Origin: Deltaproteobacteria bacterium
GTDB taxonomy: Bacteria > Myxococcota > Polyangia > Haliangiales > Haliangiaceae
Assembly: GCA_018262455.1 (NCBI GenBank)
Contig: JAGSPR010000386.1
Coordinates: 1-6,436 of the forward strand
Reading direction: 5' to 3'
DNA: 6,436 nt
Made by a program: the position numbers and the translations under genes. Under the pieces are notes generated by a model. It saw only the letters and a program-made list of their open reading frames with translations, was not told the origin of the DNA and did no database searches. Positions 5,453 through 6,436 of the stretch are shown here, piece by piece (positions within the stretch are counted from its first letter, which is position 1; each line of letters begins with the position of its first letter).

Positions 5453-6436
5453 AGAGCTTGAGGTTCGGCTGGAAGCCCGGCGAGGCCGCGGCCGGGGTGA
5501 GCGTCGGGGCGACGCCCATCGGGGTGTACGTCTGGAGGAACCCGGTGCTGCCACCACCACCGCCCGCGGTGCCAGCCGCCACCGCGGGCATGTTTCCGGC
5601 GGTCGGAGTTGCGCCGAGCCGCCCGCCGCTCCCGCCGCTCCCGCCATTGCCCGCCGGCGTCCCACCGACCGCGGAGCTGGTGGTGGACCGCGAGCCATCG
5701 TCGCCGCGGAGACCGTCCTGGTCATCGACCGACGTTCCGCCACCTCCGGCGCCGCCATTGGCGAACACGCTGCCGGTGACCGAGACGGCTGCACCTTGCA
5801 GCACGACGTTGCCACCCGCACCGCCACCCGCGGCGGACACGAGACTGGTCCCGGCACCGAAGACCAGATCGCGGCCTCCGCCTCCTCCGCCGCCGCCGGC
5901 ATCGATCACCCCGGTGACCGACACCTGCCCCCGACACGAGATCAGGATCGCGGCACCGCCGCCTCCGCCCGAGATCGAGCCCAGGATCATCGGGTTGGCA
6001 GGTCGTGACCCGCCGACGAACGAGACCAGATTCGCCGGGTCGGTCCCGACCCCGCCGCCGTTGGCCGCGCCGCCGGCGGCCGCGTCCGTCCCACCGGGCG
6101 CACCCGCGGTCTTGGCACCGGCGCCACCGCCGCCCTTCGAGTCGGTCGAGACGCCGCCCGAGACCAGCGTTCCGCCGCCCGGACCATTCGTGGTGCCATC
6201 GGCGCCGACATCGAGCGTTCCAGCGATCACCAGGTCGCGATCGGCGACCAACGCCAGCGCGCGAACGCCCTGCACCGTGAGGGTCCTGGCGGCATCGATC
6301 TTGATCGCACCGAACCGCACGACGCAGATCGGGGGGCCGGACGCCTGGGTGACGACGCCGCCGGTGCAGATCAGGTCGGAGGCGGTGTCGAACGACTGAT
6401 TGGTCGAGATCGTGAGCGCGGGCATCACGGCGGGCG
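5442..6436 (-). CDS. Glycine-rich repeat protein, probably secreted or surface-exposed (partial, N-terminus outside window)
   Basis: The frame is open from the right edge to a TGA at 5444-5442, giving 330 visible residues. GTG (6428) and ATG (6425) codons occur near the edge, but no signal peptide follows them, so the true start is probably outside; numbering below is from the GTG. The fragment opens with a beta-rich part (residues 4-78: ALTISTNQSF, then VRALALVADRDLVIAGTLDVG) with Cys21 and Cys35. Glycine tracts then alternate with short beta-strand units: LVIAGTLDVGADG (66-78), VSVTGVIDAGGGGGGGG (169-185) and VSVTGSVFANGGAGGGG (215-231). More Gly/Ser/Ala sequence follows (254-294), then a Pro/Thr-containing tail (FLQTYTPMG, NLKLSTR). 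There is no membrane segment. Such strand-turn-glycine repeats suggest a beta-solenoid-like exported protein; similar proteins of unknown role are frequent in myxobacteria. Function is unknown. It lies 79 bp upstream of polA on the same strand. The coding strand is preferred because its antisense frame is only proline-rich low complexity. Confidence 0.78.
   Translation of the reverse strand, partial: PAVMPALTISTNQSFDTASDLICTGGVVTQASGPPICVVRFGAIKIDAARTLTVQGVRALALVADRDLVIAGTLDVGADGTTNGPGGGTLVSGGVSTDSKGGGGAGAKTAGAPGGTDAAAGGAANGGGVGTDPANLVSFVGGSRPANPMILGSISGGGGGAAILISCRGQVSVTGVIDAGGGGGGGGRDLVFGAGTSLVSAAGGGAGGNVVLQGAAVSVTGSVFANGGAGGGGTSVDDQDGLRGDDGSRSTTSSAVGGTPAGNGGSGGSGGRLGATPTAGNMPAVAAGTAGGGGGSTGFLQTYTPMGVAPTLTPAAASPGFQPNLKLSTR
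5622..5648. repeat. 9-bp in-frame tandem repeat within the Gly-rich gene
   Basis: CCCGCCGCT is repeated exactly at 5622-5630 and 5631-5639, and a third unit (5640-5648) matches 7 of 9 bases. It encodes the NGG-SGG-SGG stretch (residues 261-269). Because the unit is a multiple of three, copy-number change would lengthen or shorten the glycine tract without a frameshift. Confidence 0.6.

Noticed and set aside
5458..6399. A plus-strand proline-rich open frame of 313 codons
   Set aside because: It is the complement of Gly codons read as Pro. The minus strand gives alternating strands and glycine tracts with a sensible C-terminus.
5442..6428. The GTG/ATG at 6428/6425 as the true start of the Gly-rich gene
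   Set aside because: The frame remains open to the window edge and the sequence after these codons has no signal peptide although the protein looks exported, so an upstream start is more likely.

Overview
The window is strongly GC-rich, with G or C at most third codon positions, and is packed with genes. It carries four protein-coding genes, two of them cut by the window edges. There are no RNA genes, CRISPR arrays, insertion sequences or phage genes that I can see. The gene content suggests a myxobacterium-like organism (Myxococcota, perhaps Haliangium/Kofleria relatives). The pointers are lipoproteins with TPR repeats, a glycine-rich repeat protein of a kind common in that phylum, GTG starts and very high GC. 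This is inferred from style, not from a marker gene.

Layout. (1) Positions 1-997, minus strand: N-terminal 332 residues of a TPR-repeat lipoprotein. The visible end looks like the beginning of a zincin-like metallopeptidase domain, and the gene runs off the left edge. (2) Positions 998-1095: a 98-bp divergent intergenic region with a 14-bp perfect inverted repeat. (3) Positions 1096-2586, plus strand: a complete PhoD-family alkaline phosphatase/phosphodiesterase with a twin-arginine signal and a lipobox. (4) Positions 2603-5362, minus strand: a complete DNA polymerase I (polA), convergent with phoD and only 16 bp from it. (5) Positions 5363-5441: a 79-bp gap holding a possible promoter for polA, a small GC-rich hairpin and a 14-bp direct repeat. 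(6) Positions 5442-6436, minus strand: the C-terminal 330 residues of a glycine-rich, probably secreted or surface protein with beta-strand/glycine-tract repeats. It enters from the right edge.

The genes do not form an obvious pathway. polA is housekeeping replication and repair; the other three look like envelope or exported proteins. The Gly-rich gene and polA share a strand and could be co-transcribed, but a hairpin and a promoter-like pair lie between them. The TPR lipoprotein and phoD are divergent and could share control from the 98-bp region. I see no clear new multi-gene system. The points most worth a second look are the polymerase active sites (a degenerate proofreading site and a tyrosine at the sugar-selectivity position), the TPR-to-peptidase lipoprotein, and the repeat architecture of the Gly-rich protein. 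Many long open frames antisense to these genes are artefacts of high GC.
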